DNA from: Armatimonadota bacterium
Lineage (GTDB): Bacteria; Sysuimicrobiota; Sysuimicrobiia; Sysuimicrobiales; Sysuimicrobiaceae
DNA length: 64,000 nt
Reading direction: 5' to 3'
NCBI GenBank assembly: GCA_031460175.1
Contig: JAVKGW010000009.1
Location: forward strand, 18,065 to 82,064
Shown here piece by piece: positions 35,784-44,538 of the stretch. A program made the translations under genes and the position numbers. The first letter of the stretch is position 1; each line of letters begins with the position of its first letter. The notes beneath the pieces were generated by a model, which was not told the DNA's origin, did no database searches, and saw only the letters and a program-made list of their open reading frames with translations.

Positions 35784-36932
35784 ATGCAGGTGGAGACGGT
35801 CCGGACCCCGCACGGGGAGACGGAAGGGGGGCCGGGTCGGGTGCAGATCCGGCTGGAGGGCGTGACCCGGCGGTTCGGGAGCGTGACCGCGGTGGATCGG
35901 GTCACCCTGGAGGTGGCCAAGGGGGAGTTCGTGACCCTGCTGGGCCCGAGCGGCTGCGGGAAGACCACCACCCTGCGCATCATCGCGGGACTGGAGGAGG
36001 CGGATGAGGGCCGGGTGTACATCGGGGGCCGGCTGGTGAGCGACCCGCACGTGGGGATCTTCGTCCCCCCCGAACGGCGGTCCGTGGGGATGGTGTTCCA
36101 GTCGTACGCGGTGTGGCCGCACATGACGGTGTTCGGGAACGTGGCCTTCCCCCTCCGGGTGCGGCGCTGGCCCGCGGAGGCCATCCGGCGGCGGGTCACG
36201 GAGGTCCTGCAGCTCGTGGGCCTCCAGCACCTGATGGATCGTCCGGCCACCGCCTTGAGCGGCGGTCAGCAGCAGCGGGTAGCCATCGCCCGGGCCATCG
36301 TGTACGAGCCCGAGGTCCTCCTGATGGACGAACCCCTGAGCAACCTGGACGCGAAGCTGCGGGAGGAGATGCGCAATGAGCTGCGGGCCCTGCAGCGCCG
36401 GCTGGGCATGACCACCGTGTACGTCACCCACGATCAGGAGGAGGCCATGGTGCTCTCGGATCGGGTGGTGGTGATGCACGCGGGCCGGGTCCTCCAGGTG
36501 GGTACTCCGGAGGAGATCTATCTGCAGCCCGCGGACGCCACGGTGGCGGAGTTCCTGGGTTCCCCGACCCTGCTGGACGCCACCGTGCGGGGGAGCGAGG
36601 GAAGCCCGGACGGGGTCCTGGTGGAGGTGGAAGGGGTGGGGTGGCGTGGCTGGTGCAGGGCCCGGGAGCCGATCCCCGCGGGCACCCGGGTGAAGGTGTG
36701 CGTGCGGGGGGAGGACCTGGAGGTGCGCCGGGATCCGAAAGCCGACGGAGGGGCGTCCTGGCGGGGGCGAGTGGAGCAGAGCCGTTTCCGGGGGCAGTCC
36801 CGGCTCCTGGTGATCCGAGGCGAAGCGGGGGTGTTCCGGGTGGAGGTCCCCAAGACGGAGCGGTTCGAGGAAGGAGAGTCCGTGTGGGTGGTGGCCCAGG
36901 TGGGCCGTCTCCTGGCCTTTCCCATCCGTTAG
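35784..36932 (+). CDS. ABC transporter ATP-binding protein with TOBE domain (FbpC/PotA type)
   Basis: The protein has 382 residues. The ATPase domain (about 13-250) has Walker A GPSGCGKTT, the Q-loop VFQSYAVWPHMTV, signature LSGGQQQR, Walker B VLLMDEPLSNLDAK and the switch region YVTHDQEEA. The C-terminal 110 residues (from about 265) form an OB-type TOBE regulatory domain. It heads a three-gene importer (ATPase, binding protein, fused permease) of the ferric iron, phosphonate or polyamine class. Confidence 0.92.
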   Translation: MQVETVRTPHGETEGGPGRVQIRLEGVTRRFGSVTAVDRVTLEVAKGEFVTLLGPSGCGKTTTLRIIAGLEEADEGRVYIGGRLVSDPHVGIFVPPERRSVGMVFQSYAVWPHMTVFGNVAFPLRVRRWPAEAIRRRVTEVLQLVGLQHLMDRPATALSGGQQQRVAIARAIVYEPEVLLMDEPLSNLDAKLREEMRNELRALQRRLGMTTVYVTHDQEEAMVLSDRVVVMHAGRVLQVGTPEEIYLQPADATVAEFLGSPTLLDATVRGSEGSPDGVLVEVEGVGWRGWCRAREPIPAGTRVKVCVRGEDLEVRRDPKADGGASWRGRVEQSRFRGQSRLLVIRGEAGVFRVEVPKTERFEEGESVWVVAQVGRLLAFPIR

Positions 36933-36953
36933 GATGCCGAAGGAGGTGGTGCG

Positions 36954-38027
36954 ATGCGCATGCCGCGGAAGGGGAGCGGTTGGTCTCGGGAGGGAGTACT
37001 GTTGTCCGCGCTCGCGATTTGTCTGCTGGCGGCCCTCGCGGGGTGGAGCTCGCCCGCGGATGGTTGGTCGCAGGTGGTGGAGGCGGCCCGGCGGGAAAAC
37101 CAGCTCGTGCTCTACGATGGCCACGGGGGGGCCATCCCCACCATCCAGTTCGCGGCGGAGCGCTTCCAGCGGAGGTACGGGATCCGGGTGGAAGTGAGCG
37201 TCATGCGGGCCAGCGAGGCGGTGGAGCGGGTACGCATCGAGCAGCGTGCGGGCCGGCCCGTGGCGGACCTCGTGACCGTGGGGTCCACCACCGCCTGGCA
37301 GATGAAGAACCTGGATCGGACCCTGCAGCCCCTGGGCCCCCTTCCGAGCGGGAGGAAGGTTTCAGCTCAGATCCGCCTCCAGATGGAGGCGTGGGGGATC
37401 GGGGACGTGATGCTCACGGAAGCCGTACAGCTCTACGGGATCCTCGTCAACACGCAGCTCGTGCCGCCGCAGGAGGAGCCCAGGAGCTGGATGGACCTGT
37501 TGGATCCGAGGTGGCGGGGCAAGCTCATCACGGATGACCCCCGGGCTCCTGGGGGAGGCTTCGTGTTCTTCGCCGCCACATACAAGCAGCTGGGTCGGCG
37601 ATACCACGAGGCCCTGGCCGCCCAACGGCCGTTCCTGACCCGGGCCATCGCGGAGGCCGCGAACCGGGTGGCCCGGGGAGAGTTCGCCCTCATGTACCCC
37701 TTCGCCCTGGGGCTCTTCCCCCGGGTCCGGGACCTCCCCAACGTGAAGGTGGTCATCCCGCGGGAGGGCGCGCCCTACGTCTTCCAGGGAGTCTCCATGC
37801 CCCAGACCGTGCGGCACCCGAACGCGGCACGGCTGTTCGCGGAGTTCCTCCTCTCGGAGGAGGTGCAAAAGCAGCTGGCGCGGGACTACCTCCTGCCCGC
37901 GGTGGCCGGCACCCTCCTGCAGGCGCCTCCGGAGGTTCGGACCCTCCTGCGGGCCAGGCTGTGGGACACCACGGATCCACCCCGGGCGGAAGAGCAACTG
38001 AAGGCGGCCGCGGAGATCTACCGGTAG
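36954..38027 (+). CDS. Extracellular solute-binding protein, FbpA/AfuA (family 1) type
   Basis: The protein has 357 residues with a long N-terminal signal/anchor segment (GVLLSALAICLLAALAG). The mature domain reads VEAARRENQLVLYDGHGGAI, AAERFQRRYGIRVEV and ADLVTVGSTTAW, typical of FbpA-like proteins. The usual Tyr-Tyr iron ligands near the C-terminus are not evident, so an organic ligand is more likely than ferric ion. The stop is adjacent to the permease start (38027/38028). Confidence 0.85.
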   Translation: MRMPRKGSGWSREGVLLSALAICLLAALAGWSSPADGWSQVVEAARRENQLVLYDGHGGAIPTIQFAAERFQRRYGIRVEVSVMRASEAVERVRIEQRAGRPVADLVTVGSTTAWQMKNLDRTLQPLGPLPSGRKVSAQIRLQMEAWGIGDVMLTEAVQLYGILVNTQLVPPQEEPRSWMDLLDPRWRGKLITDDPRAPGGGFVFFAATYKQLGRRYHEALAAQRPFLTRAIAEAANRVARGEFALMYPFALGLFPRVRDLPNVKVVIPREGAPYVFQGVSMPQTVRHPNAARLFAEFLLSEEVQKQLARDYLLPAVAGTLLQAPPEVRTLLRARLWDTTDPPRAEEQLKAAAEIYR

Positions 38028-39761
38028 ATGGTCGGCGCGCAGGTCTGGCGTCCTGAGATCCCCGGTGTACGGGCGTCCCTCCGGCGGGAGGGAACGGCGG
38101 TCCTGCTCCTGTTGGGTCTCGGCCTCTTGGTGGTCTACCCCACCGCGTTCCTGATCTACGGAAGCCTCTACAGCGCGCCCCCCGGGGATCCCGGAACCTT
38201 GACCGCGCAGGGGTATCGGGCCCTGGGGTCCGGGGAGAACCTCCGGATCCTACTGGAGACGTTCGGGTTCGCGCTCGCGGGGTCGGGTACGGGGCTCGTG
38301 CTTGGGCTTCTGTTGGGATGGGTGGTGGCGAGGACAGACGTCCCCGGTGCGGCCCTGTGGGAAGCCCTATTCACCCTCCCCCTCTTCATCCCTCCCGTGT
38401 TGATGGCGGCGGCCTGGGGGATGCTGGCGGCCCCGCGGGCGGGCCTGCTGAACGCCGCTTTCCGGACGCTCTTCGGCGGGGAAGGTCCCTTCAACGTCTA
38501 CTCCGCGGGTGGCCTGGTGTGGTACCTGGTTCAGTACAGTGCCGCCTTCCAGCTCGGCGTGATCACGGGGCCCCTCCGGGCCTTCGACGCCACCCTGGAG
38601 GACGCGGGCAGGGTGTGCGGGGCATCCCGGGGACGCGTTTTCTGGTCCGTGGTCTTGCCCGTGATGTATCCCGTGGTCTCCAACGCGTTCCTGTATTCCT
38701 TCGTGCGGGGCTTTGAGTCCTTCGAGGGACCGCTGCTGCTGGGCCTCCCCGCGGGCATCCGCATGCTGGCCACCCAGATCTACGAGGTGATCCACCAACG
38801 ACACCGGCCCGACTACCCCCTGGCCACCGCCATGGGGGTGGTGGCGCTGCTGCTCACCGCCCCTCTGGTCTGGGTCCAGTGGCGGCTGCAACGGCGGGGG
38901 AGCTTCGCGAGCATCACCGGGCGCGGATACATCCCCAAACCCGTGCGGCTCCGGCGGTGGCGCTGGGTGGCCTTCGGTGGGTGCCTCCTGTACGCCCTGC
39001 TCGTGGTGGGTCTGCCCGTGGGGCAGCTCGTCCTCGGCAGCTTCTTGCGGTTCTTCGGCCTGTACGGCGCGAATGCCTGGACGCTCCAGCACTACCAGCG
39101 GGTGCTGCGCGACCCCTTCGTCCTGGGAGCCCTCCGCAACACCCTCCTGCTGGGCGCGGTGGGCGCCACCCTGGCCGTGCTGCTGGGCGCCGCGGTGGCG
39201 TACGTCTCGGTGCGGGGCCGGACCGCGGGATGGGTACGGGCCGGGGTGAACCTGCTCAGCTGGCTCCCCCTCCTGATGCCCGGGGTGGTTCTGGGGATCG
39301 CGTTCCTGTGGGCATACGCGTTTCTCCCCCGTTCCATCTCCCTTTACGGCACCGTGTGGGCCCTGCTGTTCGCCTACGTGACCCTGTGCCTTCCCGTGGC
39401 TTCCCGGGTCAACGCGGGAGCCTTCGCACAGGTGTCCGGTGAGCTGGAGGAGTGCGCCCGGGTGTGTGGGGCGAGCGGGTGGCGGACCTTCTGGAGCGTG
39501 GTGGCAAGGCTGGTGTGGCCCTCCGTGGCGGTGGGATGGATCCTCAGCTTCGTGCTCATCGTGCGGGAGGTGAGTGCCTCCATCATGCTGGCCGCTCCCG
39601 GCGCCCAGGTGCTTTCCGTGAGCATCGTGTATCTCTGGGGTCAGGGCCGTTTGGAAGAGGTGTGCGTGGTGGCCGTCCTCATGCTGGTCCCGGTATTCCT
39701 CGGGAGGTACTTGGTGGGCCGGCTGCAGCGGGCCGAGCTGCAGCACGGGAGCGCGGGCTGA
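38028..39761 (+). CDS. Fused two-domain ABC permease, FbpB type
   Basis: The 577-residue membrane protein has two homologous permease halves (about 1-290 and 300-577). Each has a coupling loop with EDAGRVCGASRGRVFWSVVLP or EECARVCGASGWRTFWSVVA. Such fused permeases are standard for FbpB/AfuB-type systems. It follows the binding protein without a gap. The cognate ATPase is at 35784. Confidence 0.92.
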   Translation: MVGAQVWRPEIPGVRASLRREGTAVLLLLGLGLLVVYPTAFLIYGSLYSAPPGDPGTLTAQGYRALGSGENLRILLETFGFALAGSGTGLVLGLLLGWVVARTDVPGAALWEALFTLPLFIPPVLMAAAWGMLAAPRAGLLNAAFRTLFGGEGPFNVYSAGGLVWYLVQYSAAFQLGVITGPLRAFDATLEDAGRVCGASRGRVFWSVVLPVMYPVVSNAFLYSFVRGFESFEGPLLLGLPAGIRMLATQIYEVIHQRHRPDYPLATAMGVVALLLTAPLVWVQWRLQRRGSFASITGRGYIPKPVRLRRWRWVAFGGCLLYALLVVGLPVGQLVLGSFLRFFGLYGANAWTLQHYQRVLRDPFVLGALRNTLLLGAVGATLAVLLGAAVAYVSVRGRTAGWVRAGVNLLSWLPLLMPGVVLGIAFLWAYAFLPRSISLYGTVWALLFAYVTLCLPVASRVNAGAFAQVSGELEECARVCGASGWRTFWSVVARLVWPSVAVGWILSFVLIVREVSASIMLAAPGAQVLSVSIVYLWGQGRLEEVCVVAVLMLVPVFLGRYLVGRLQRAELQHGSAG

Positions 39762-39775
39762 AAGGGGGTGATGGG

Positions 39776-41461
39776 ATGCGTGCTATGGAGGCGAGGCAGG
39801 CGAGGGCCGCTCACGCGTTGCTGGCTGCCCTTCGGGCCCGGGGGGTCCGGTTCCTCTTTGGCCTGCCGGGCAGCACGGAGGCCGCGGTGCTGGATGCCCT
39901 GCGGGAAGCGCCGGACATCCGGTACGTCCTGACCCTGCAGGAGGGGATCGCGGTGGCCATGGCGGATGGCTACGCCCGGGCGAGCGGGCAGGCGGGCGTG
40001 GTGAACCTGCACACCACGGTGGGAACCCTGGCGGGTCTCAGCCTGCTGTACAACGCGTGGCGGGATCGGGTTCCTGTAGTGGTCCTGGCGTGCCACAAGG
40101 ATACCCGGATCCTGGGGCGCGGCGGGTTCACCACGCTCCCGGACACCACGGCCCTGGTGCGCCCCCTGGCGAAGTGGGCACACCAGACCCTGAATCCGGA
40201 GCAGGTGGGGGAAGACGTGGAGCGGGCCTTTCAACAGGCCTTGGCTTGGCCCCGGGGCCCCGCCTACGTGATCGTGCCGGAAAACCTGCTCGCCGCGCCG
40301 GTTTTCGTGGATCCTCCCCGTCCCGCGCCGGTCCCGTCCCCGCCCCGGCCGCACCCAGAAGCGGTACGGGAGGTCGTGGACTGCCTGAGCCGGTCGGAGC
40401 GGGCCGTGCTGGTGGTGGGGACGGAGGTGGCCCGTGGGGGGGCGGTGGAGGTGGCGGTGCAGCTCGCGCATGCCCTGGAACTCCCCGTCCTGTGGGAGTC
40501 GCGGCGCACCCTGCTCGAACCGCCGTATCCCGTGGAGGACCCGCACTTCGTGGGAATGTACGACCCCCGCCATCCTGCCGTGGCGGAGGCGGAGGTGCTG
40601 GTGGTCGTGGGAGCCACCCTCTTCGTGGAGTTCGCTCCCCCTCCCGCTCCGGAGATCCCGCCTCGGGTTTTCCTCGTTCACGTGCACCCCGACGCCGCGG
40701 AGCTGGGCCGCCTGTATCCTCCGAATCTCGCGGTGCAGGCGGAAGCGGGGCTGTTCTTAAAAGATCTGCTGGAGGCGGTGCGCGCGGAAGGGAGGTCCCT
40801 CGGAGATCCGGGGGCCCTCCGGCGGGCGTGGGTGGCGGAGCTGCGGGCACGGTGGGAGGCCCAGCGGGCAGAGCGGCGCCGGCGCGAAGCCGACCGCCGG
40901 CCCCTCTCCGCCTTCCAGGTGGGCGAGACCCTGGGGCGGGTCCTTCCCAGGGAGACAGTGGTGGTGGAGGAGGCCGTCCGCTCGTGTTGGGCCTTTCTGG
41001 ACGGGTTCCCCGTGCGATTGGGCGGGCTGTTCCGGACCGCCGGCGGATCGCTCGGGTGGGGAGTTCCCGCGGCCCTGGGGGTGCAGATGGCGCTGCCGGG
41101 TCGGCCCGTGGTGGCCGTGGTGGGAGATGGGAGCCTGCACTTCACGCCCCAAGCCCTGTGGACGGGGGTCCAGCAGGGACTGCCGGTGCTCGTGGTGGTC
41201 CTCAACAACCGCAAGTACCTGGCGGTGGAGGCCGGCCTGCGGGAGCTTCTGAAGACCCGGGAGGCCCTTCCGTCAACCCCCGGGATCGAGCTCCCGGGCA
41301 TTGACCACGCGACGGTGGCGCAGGGCTACGGCGCAGGGGGTGTCCGGGTGGAGGACCCGGATGCGCTCGGAGACGTGGTGGATCACGCGTTCCGCAGATC
41401 CCGGGAGGAAGGGCGGCCGTACCTTGTGGACGTGCCCGTCCGGGAGGAGTGGGGAGGGTAG
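39776..41461 (+). CDS. Thiamine-pyrophosphate enzyme, acetolactate synthase/benzoylformate decarboxylase-like
   Basis: The protein has 561 residues. ATG 39776 is taken because AAAGGGGGTG precedes it. The catalytic Glu is in LTLQEGIAVAMADGYARASG. The TPP/Mg motif runs from VVGDGSLHFTPQALWTG to VVVLNNRKY (GDG...NN). The length and three-domain arrangement fit the 2-oxo-acid decarboxylase/acetolactate synthase group. No FAD-enzyme small subunit is nearby, so a 2-oxo-acid decarboxylase or C-C lyase is favoured. It is the last gene of the long plus-strand run, and its last 189 bp overlap a convergent CopC-like frame. Confidence 0.85.
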   Translation: MRAMEARQARAAHALLAALRARGVRFLFGLPGSTEAAVLDALREAPDIRYVLTLQEGIAVAMADGYARASGQAGVVNLHTTVGTLAGLSLLYNAWRDRVPVVVLACHKDTRILGRGGFTTLPDTTALVRPLAKWAHQTLNPEQVGEDVERAFQQALAWPRGPAYVIVPENLLAAPVFVDPPRPAPVPSPPRPHPEAVREVVDCLSRSERAVLVVGTEVARGGAVEVAVQLAHALELPVLWESRRTLLEPPYPVEDPHFVGMYDPRHPAVAEAEVLVVVGATLFVEFAPPPAPEIPPRVFLVHVHPDAAELGRLYPPNLAVQAEAGLFLKDLLEAVRAEGRSLGDPGALRRAWVAELRARWEAQRAERRRREADRRPLSAFQVGETLGRVLPRETVVVEEAVRSCWAFLDGFPVRLGGLFRTAGGSLGWGVPAALGVQMALPGRPVVAVVGDGSLHFTPQALWTGVQQGLPVLVVVLNNRKYLAVEAGLRELLKTREALPSTPGIELPGIDHATVAQGYGAGGVRVEDPDALGDVVDHAFRRSREEGRPYLVDVPVREEWGG

Positions 41462-41884
41462 CGAGGAGGCCGGGACGCCCTCAAGGGATCCGTAAGGCCC
41501 GCGCGGCTGGACGGTGAACCGGAACCTCCCCCGGGCCACGTACCCATCGTCTGCGGAGACCGCAGTCCATCGGACCGTGTAGGCTCCCGGACCCAGGCGG
41601 CCCACCCGGACCACCAGGGTCCGCCGATCCAGATCTCCGAGGTCCACCCCTCCTCTAGCCACCACGCGGCCTCGGGCATCCACGACCTCCAAGCGGCTGG
41701 CGGAGGGATCCAGTTCTTCGTTGAACCAGGCGCGGACCACCCGAGGTGGAGCGGGGAGCACGGCCCCGTCCGATGGATTGGATCGGACCAGCCGGGCATG
41801 GGAGAATCCCGGGCCGACGCTGGCTGCCAGGAGCAGGAACACCAGGAAGGCCCGTTTTCCGAGCCGTCTCATCCGGTGCCTCAA
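41273..41884 (-). CDS. CopC-domain copper-resistance-like protein
   Basis: The frame has 203 residues. The signal peptide (RAFLVFLLLAASVGPGFS) is cleaved before HARLVRSNPSDGAVL, placing the copper-ligand His near the mature N-terminus as in CopC. WFNEELDPSASRLEVVD and the YTVRWTAVSADDGYVARG strands follow; the canonical DGH reads DGY, so one metal ligand is lost. The CopC fold should end near residue 130 (FRFTVQPRG). The remaining 70 residues run antisense through the TPP-enzyme gene with no homology I recognise. The true 3' end may be shorter, through a lost stop or a sequence error. It is separated by 7 bp from the SLH-protein stop. Confidence 0.75.
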   Translation of the reverse strand: MRHRMRRLGKRAFLVFLLLAASVGPGFSHARLVRSNPSDGAVLPAPPRVVRAWFNEELDPSASRLEVVDARGRVVARGGVDLGDLDRRTLVVRVGRLGPGAYTVRWTAVSADDGYVARGRFRFTVQPRGPYGSLEGVPASSLPSPLLPDGHVHKVRPPFLPGSAERVIHHVSERIRVLHPDTPCAVALRHRRVVNARELDPGG

Positions 41885-41891
41885 CCGGGTC

Positions 41892-43739
41892 CTATGGCGG
41901 GAGCAACAGGAGGGCGTCGCTCACGGGCCGCTCTCCCGTCTCGTCGGAGGGCCGGTTCACCACCTGGCCGTGAACCACAAGGGTGGTGGAACCGCCGCCA
42001 TCCAGGTTCAAGGCCTCCACGGCCCCGAGCCGGCGCATCTCCATAGCGAGTTCCGGGATGGTCATTCCTAGGCCATGCTCGGGCGCCCGCCCGTCCACCA
42101 CGAGGAGGATCACGGTGCCATCCGGGGTCACCCCTACCGCGGTTCGCGGATGCCTCCGGTAAAGGAACGCCTCGGGAAACCCCTCGGAATCAGGGATCGG
42201 CTGACCGCGGGCCAGCAGCCTCGGACCCCCGCACAGGATATCCCGCACCCGCTGCCAGCGGGGATCCCCGGAGGAGGGTTCCACGCGGATCTGCACGTGC
42301 ACGGGATCGCCGGGTCGGAGCCTCGCGAGAACCTCCGCGGGAAGGCCGTGGCCGGAGAGGACGAACCCCTCAGGAGGGACCGAGGCAGGCGGGATTGCCC
42401 GTACCTCCTGGACCATCCCGCCGGAAACCACAACTTCTATCCCCCCCGGTCGGGTCCGGAGGGGCGAGCCGAGCCGCGGGGTAAACAGGACCACCTCTTC
42501 GGATCCCCGCGGGCGGTTGACTCCTTGGATCGGGACAGTCCCCCAGGGGGTTACCGCCTCCGCCTTCCAGTTCAGGATGTCGAACACCACCTCCTCCGTC
42601 TCCGTGATCCCAAGGCACGAACGACCGGGAAGGGGCTCGCTCACCCACTCTCTCCCGATCATCACCCCCCCGAGGGGGTCTCCGTCCGGGGCAAAGTACC
42701 CACCGTTCACCGCGGCCACCGCGCCGAATCGCCGGGCGATCGACGAGGTTCGCTCCCGTCCGGCCACCCGATCTTGGGCGAGGGCCACCCGCAGCCTTCC
42801 GCTTCCCCTGGTGAGCCGGAGGACGGCCATCCACTGGGGTCCGGGGAGGGACTCGAAGTCCCGCAGGGTGGAGACGACCCACGTGGGATGGCCTTCCTCC
42901 GCGAGCTGGGCGCGCAGGGGTTCCGCCTCCCAACGGCTTCCGTACGCTCCAACCCGCACCTTGTACAGCCCGTCCAGGAGATCTACGAAAACCGGGAGCC
43001 CCCGCTTCCGGATCTCCTGGGCTAAGCGATGGGCGTTCTGCGGGGACGCGAAGGCTCCGATCTGCACCCGCCAGATGGGCGGAGTCCGGAGGGATCCCCG
43101 TTTCTCCACCGCCAGCAAAACCCCGGGCCTGAGGAAACGGTGCGTGTGCAGACGTGTACCGTTCTCCAGGGCCTGTAGGTAGCTCCAGATCAGGAGGGCC
43201 CCTTCTTTCCGGGTGACATGAGCCCGAGGCCGGAATCTCCGGGAGGAGGGGTCCGGGAGGAGAGGGGGACGGCTCAGGTAGGCCACCGCCACCGCGCCCC
43301 GGTGAAGGGGGGAGAGCCCCTCGAGGTCCTCAAACGGGAGGGGATGATCCGAGAGGGCAGCTGCCTCCCATGCGTGCCCCAGGGCCCGCACCGTCCACAG
43401 GATCGCGTCCTGCCGGGTGAGGGGAGCGTACGGTCGGAACAGTCCCCGCTCGTTGAGGATCCCGTGGGCCATGGCCGCGTGCACGAAGGGCACAAGCCCC
43501 TGGGGGACGTCCGGAAACGGCAGGGGGATCGAGGAGTCCAGGGGGAGTCCCTTGGCCCGCACCAGCCACCGCACGAACTCTCCTCGCAAGACGGGGCGGC
43601 GGTCTCCACCCGGCACAGACTCCAGAACCCCCCGCTCCACGAGGGCGGTCAGGGGGTCTGGGATCCGGGAAGCACTGAAACCTGGGAAGGCCACCGTCCC
43701 GAGGGCGAGGGCCAGCGCGAGCGCCTCTGGGGCCCGCAT
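41892..43739 (-). CDS. Exported SLH-SPOR-phosphodiester glycosidase (NAGPA) protein
   Basis: The protein has 615 residues. After the signal peptide (ALALALALGTVAFPGFSA) there are SLH-like repeats at about 20-185 (FPDVPQGLVPFVHAAMAHGI, then FRPYAPLTRQDAILW). A SPOR-type repeat pair lies at about 210-285 (WRVQIGAFASPQNAHRLAQE). The rest is an NAGPA/DUF2233 domain (FGAVAAVNGGYFAPDG; the TAVGVTPDGTVILLVVDGR segment; ALNLDGGGSTTLVV). SLH domains bind pyruvylated cell-wall polymer, and the pyruvyl transferase CsaB is encoded at 53408. Expected location is the cell surface, with wall glycan or capsule as substrate. Confidence 0.88.
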   Translation of the reverse strand: MRAPEALALALALGTVAFPGFSASRIPDPLTALVERGVLESVPGGDRRPVLRGEFVRWLVRAKGLPLDSSIPLPFPDVPQGLVPFVHAAMAHGILNERGLFRPYAPLTRQDAILWTVRALGHAWEAAALSDHPLPFEDLEGLSPLHRGAVAVAYLSRPPLLPDPSSRRFRPRAHVTRKEGALLIWSYLQALENGTRLHTHRFLRPGVLLAVEKRGSLRTPPIWRVQIGAFASPQNAHRLAQEIRKRGLPVFVDLLDGLYKVRVGAYGSRWEAEPLRAQLAEEGHPTWVVSTLRDFESLPGPQWMAVLRLTRGSGRLRVALAQDRVAGRERTSSIARRFGAVAAVNGGYFAPDGDPLGGVMIGREWVSEPLPGRSCLGITETEEVVFDILNWKAEAVTPWGTVPIQGVNRPRGSEEVVLFTPRLGSPLRTRPGGIEVVVSGGMVQEVRAIPPASVPPEGFVLSGHGLPAEVLARLRPGDPVHVQIRVEPSSGDPRWQRVRDILCGGPRLLARGQPIPDSEGFPEAFLYRRHPRTAVGVTPDGTVILLVVDGRAPEHGLGMTIPELAMEMRRLGAVEALNLDGGGSTTLVVHGQVVNRPSDETGERPVSDALLLLPP

Positions 43740-43743
43740 GAGG

Positions 43744-44334
43744 CTAGCGGATCTCCAGGGATTCCACCAGGATCTCAAGTTCCTCGAACAGGATGCGGAG
43801 CTCGTAGTGGCCCACGGGGACCTGGAAGAGGGCGAACTGCCCGGATTCGTCCACCGGAGCCGAGAAGGAGGCCGACAGCGAGGAGAGGATCGCCTCCCCC
43901 CGTCGGGGTCTCTCCTGACCTCCAAGGATTCCGAACACGGATCTGCAGGCCGGGTTTTGGAGATCCTGGGCCACCTCCACCGTGAGCGTGTACTCCTCCC
44001 CCGCATACGTGGTCCGGGAGGAGGAGTCGGCTCCCCGGAGGGCAAAGGCCGCAAGAAGCGGCGGGGCGGGGCGTAAGGTGAGCGCTCGGCGGGGAGCCCC
44101 GTGGACCCCTCCCCCGAGAAGGGCCTCCAGCCATCGGAGCTCCTCCTGGCAGCGGGGGCAGGTGATCAGGTGATCCTGGACCTCCGGGGCTTGGAGGAGT
44201 CCAAGCCGCCACTCCCCCAACCGCTCCGGAGGGGGACAGTGAAGGCGGTACAGCCGCCGTCGGAGGATGCCCTCTAGGGGATCCGGAGGTTGCGTGGGCT
44301 CCGTCGGGCGCTTGGGCATGCGTCCCCGCTTCAT
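43744..44334 (-). CDS. Zinc-finger (anti-sigma type) protein with Ig-like/CarboxypepD-like C-terminus
   Basis: The protein has 196 residues if ATG 44334 is used; ATG 44319 is equally possible. VQDHLITCPRCQEEL is an HxxxCxxC motif as in zinc-binding anti-sigma factors. The C-terminal half is beta-rich with VDESGQFALFQVPVGHYELR, as in carboxypeptidase-regulatory-like folds. No clear membrane helix and no adjacent ECF sigma gene are seen, so an anti-sigma role is not established. It precedes the SLH-SPOR-NAGPA gene by 4 bp and is divergent from the XRE gene. Confidence 0.6.
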   Translation of the reverse strand: MKRGRMPKRPTEPTQPPDPLEGILRRRLYRLHCPPPERLGEWRLGLLQAPEVQDHLITCPRCQEELRWLEALLGGGVHGAPRRALTLRPAPPLLAAFALRGADSSSRTTYAGEEYTLTVEVAQDLQNPACRSVFGILGGQERPRRGEAILSSLSASFSAPVDESGQFALFQVPVGHYELRILFEELEILVESLEIR

Positions 44335-44470
44335 GAACGGTCCTGCTATCCGAGTTTCGAGCTCAATCCTCAGGATCCTGCGGGCCTGGCAAGGAAGTTG
44401 CTGCAATTCCGGCTACGAACCGTACGCAAACATCAGACCGCCAAATTGCTCGTTCATACCAAACAAAATT

Positions 44471-44485
44471 ATCGATTGATTCGAT
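44471..44485. promoter_or_regulatory. Inverted repeat ATCGA-N5-TCGAT, candidate XRE operator
   Basis: ATCGATTGATTCGAT has perfect 5-bp arms around a 5-bp centre. It lies in the unusually A+T-rich 204-bp divergent gap (44335-44538) between the zinc-finger gene and the XRE regulator, 27 bp upstream of the latter's extended -10. XRE proteins commonly autoregulate through such dyads; the assignment is by position. Confidence 0.4.
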
Positions 44486-44511
44486 GGCACAGTCGGTAAA
44501 CCCGAGCAGAA

Positions 44512-44520
44512 TGATAGAAT
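44512..44520 (+). promoter_or_regulatory. Extended -10 promoter for the XRE gene
   Basis: TGATAGAAT fits the extended -10 pattern TGnTAnAAT and lies 18 bp upstream of the XRE ATG, with an AGGAGAGG ribosome site between them. Extended -10 elements do not require a -35, and none is visible. Confidence 0.5.
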
Positions 44521-44538
44521 TAACTTTAGGAGAGGACG

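Noticed and set aside
34086..37124. 1012-codon open frame on the minus strand
   Set aside because: Antisense to four well-supported genes (IlvD-type, HAD, ATPase, binding protein); product is low-complexity His/Pro/Arg/Gly-rich with no motif. A by-product of G+C-rich codon usage.
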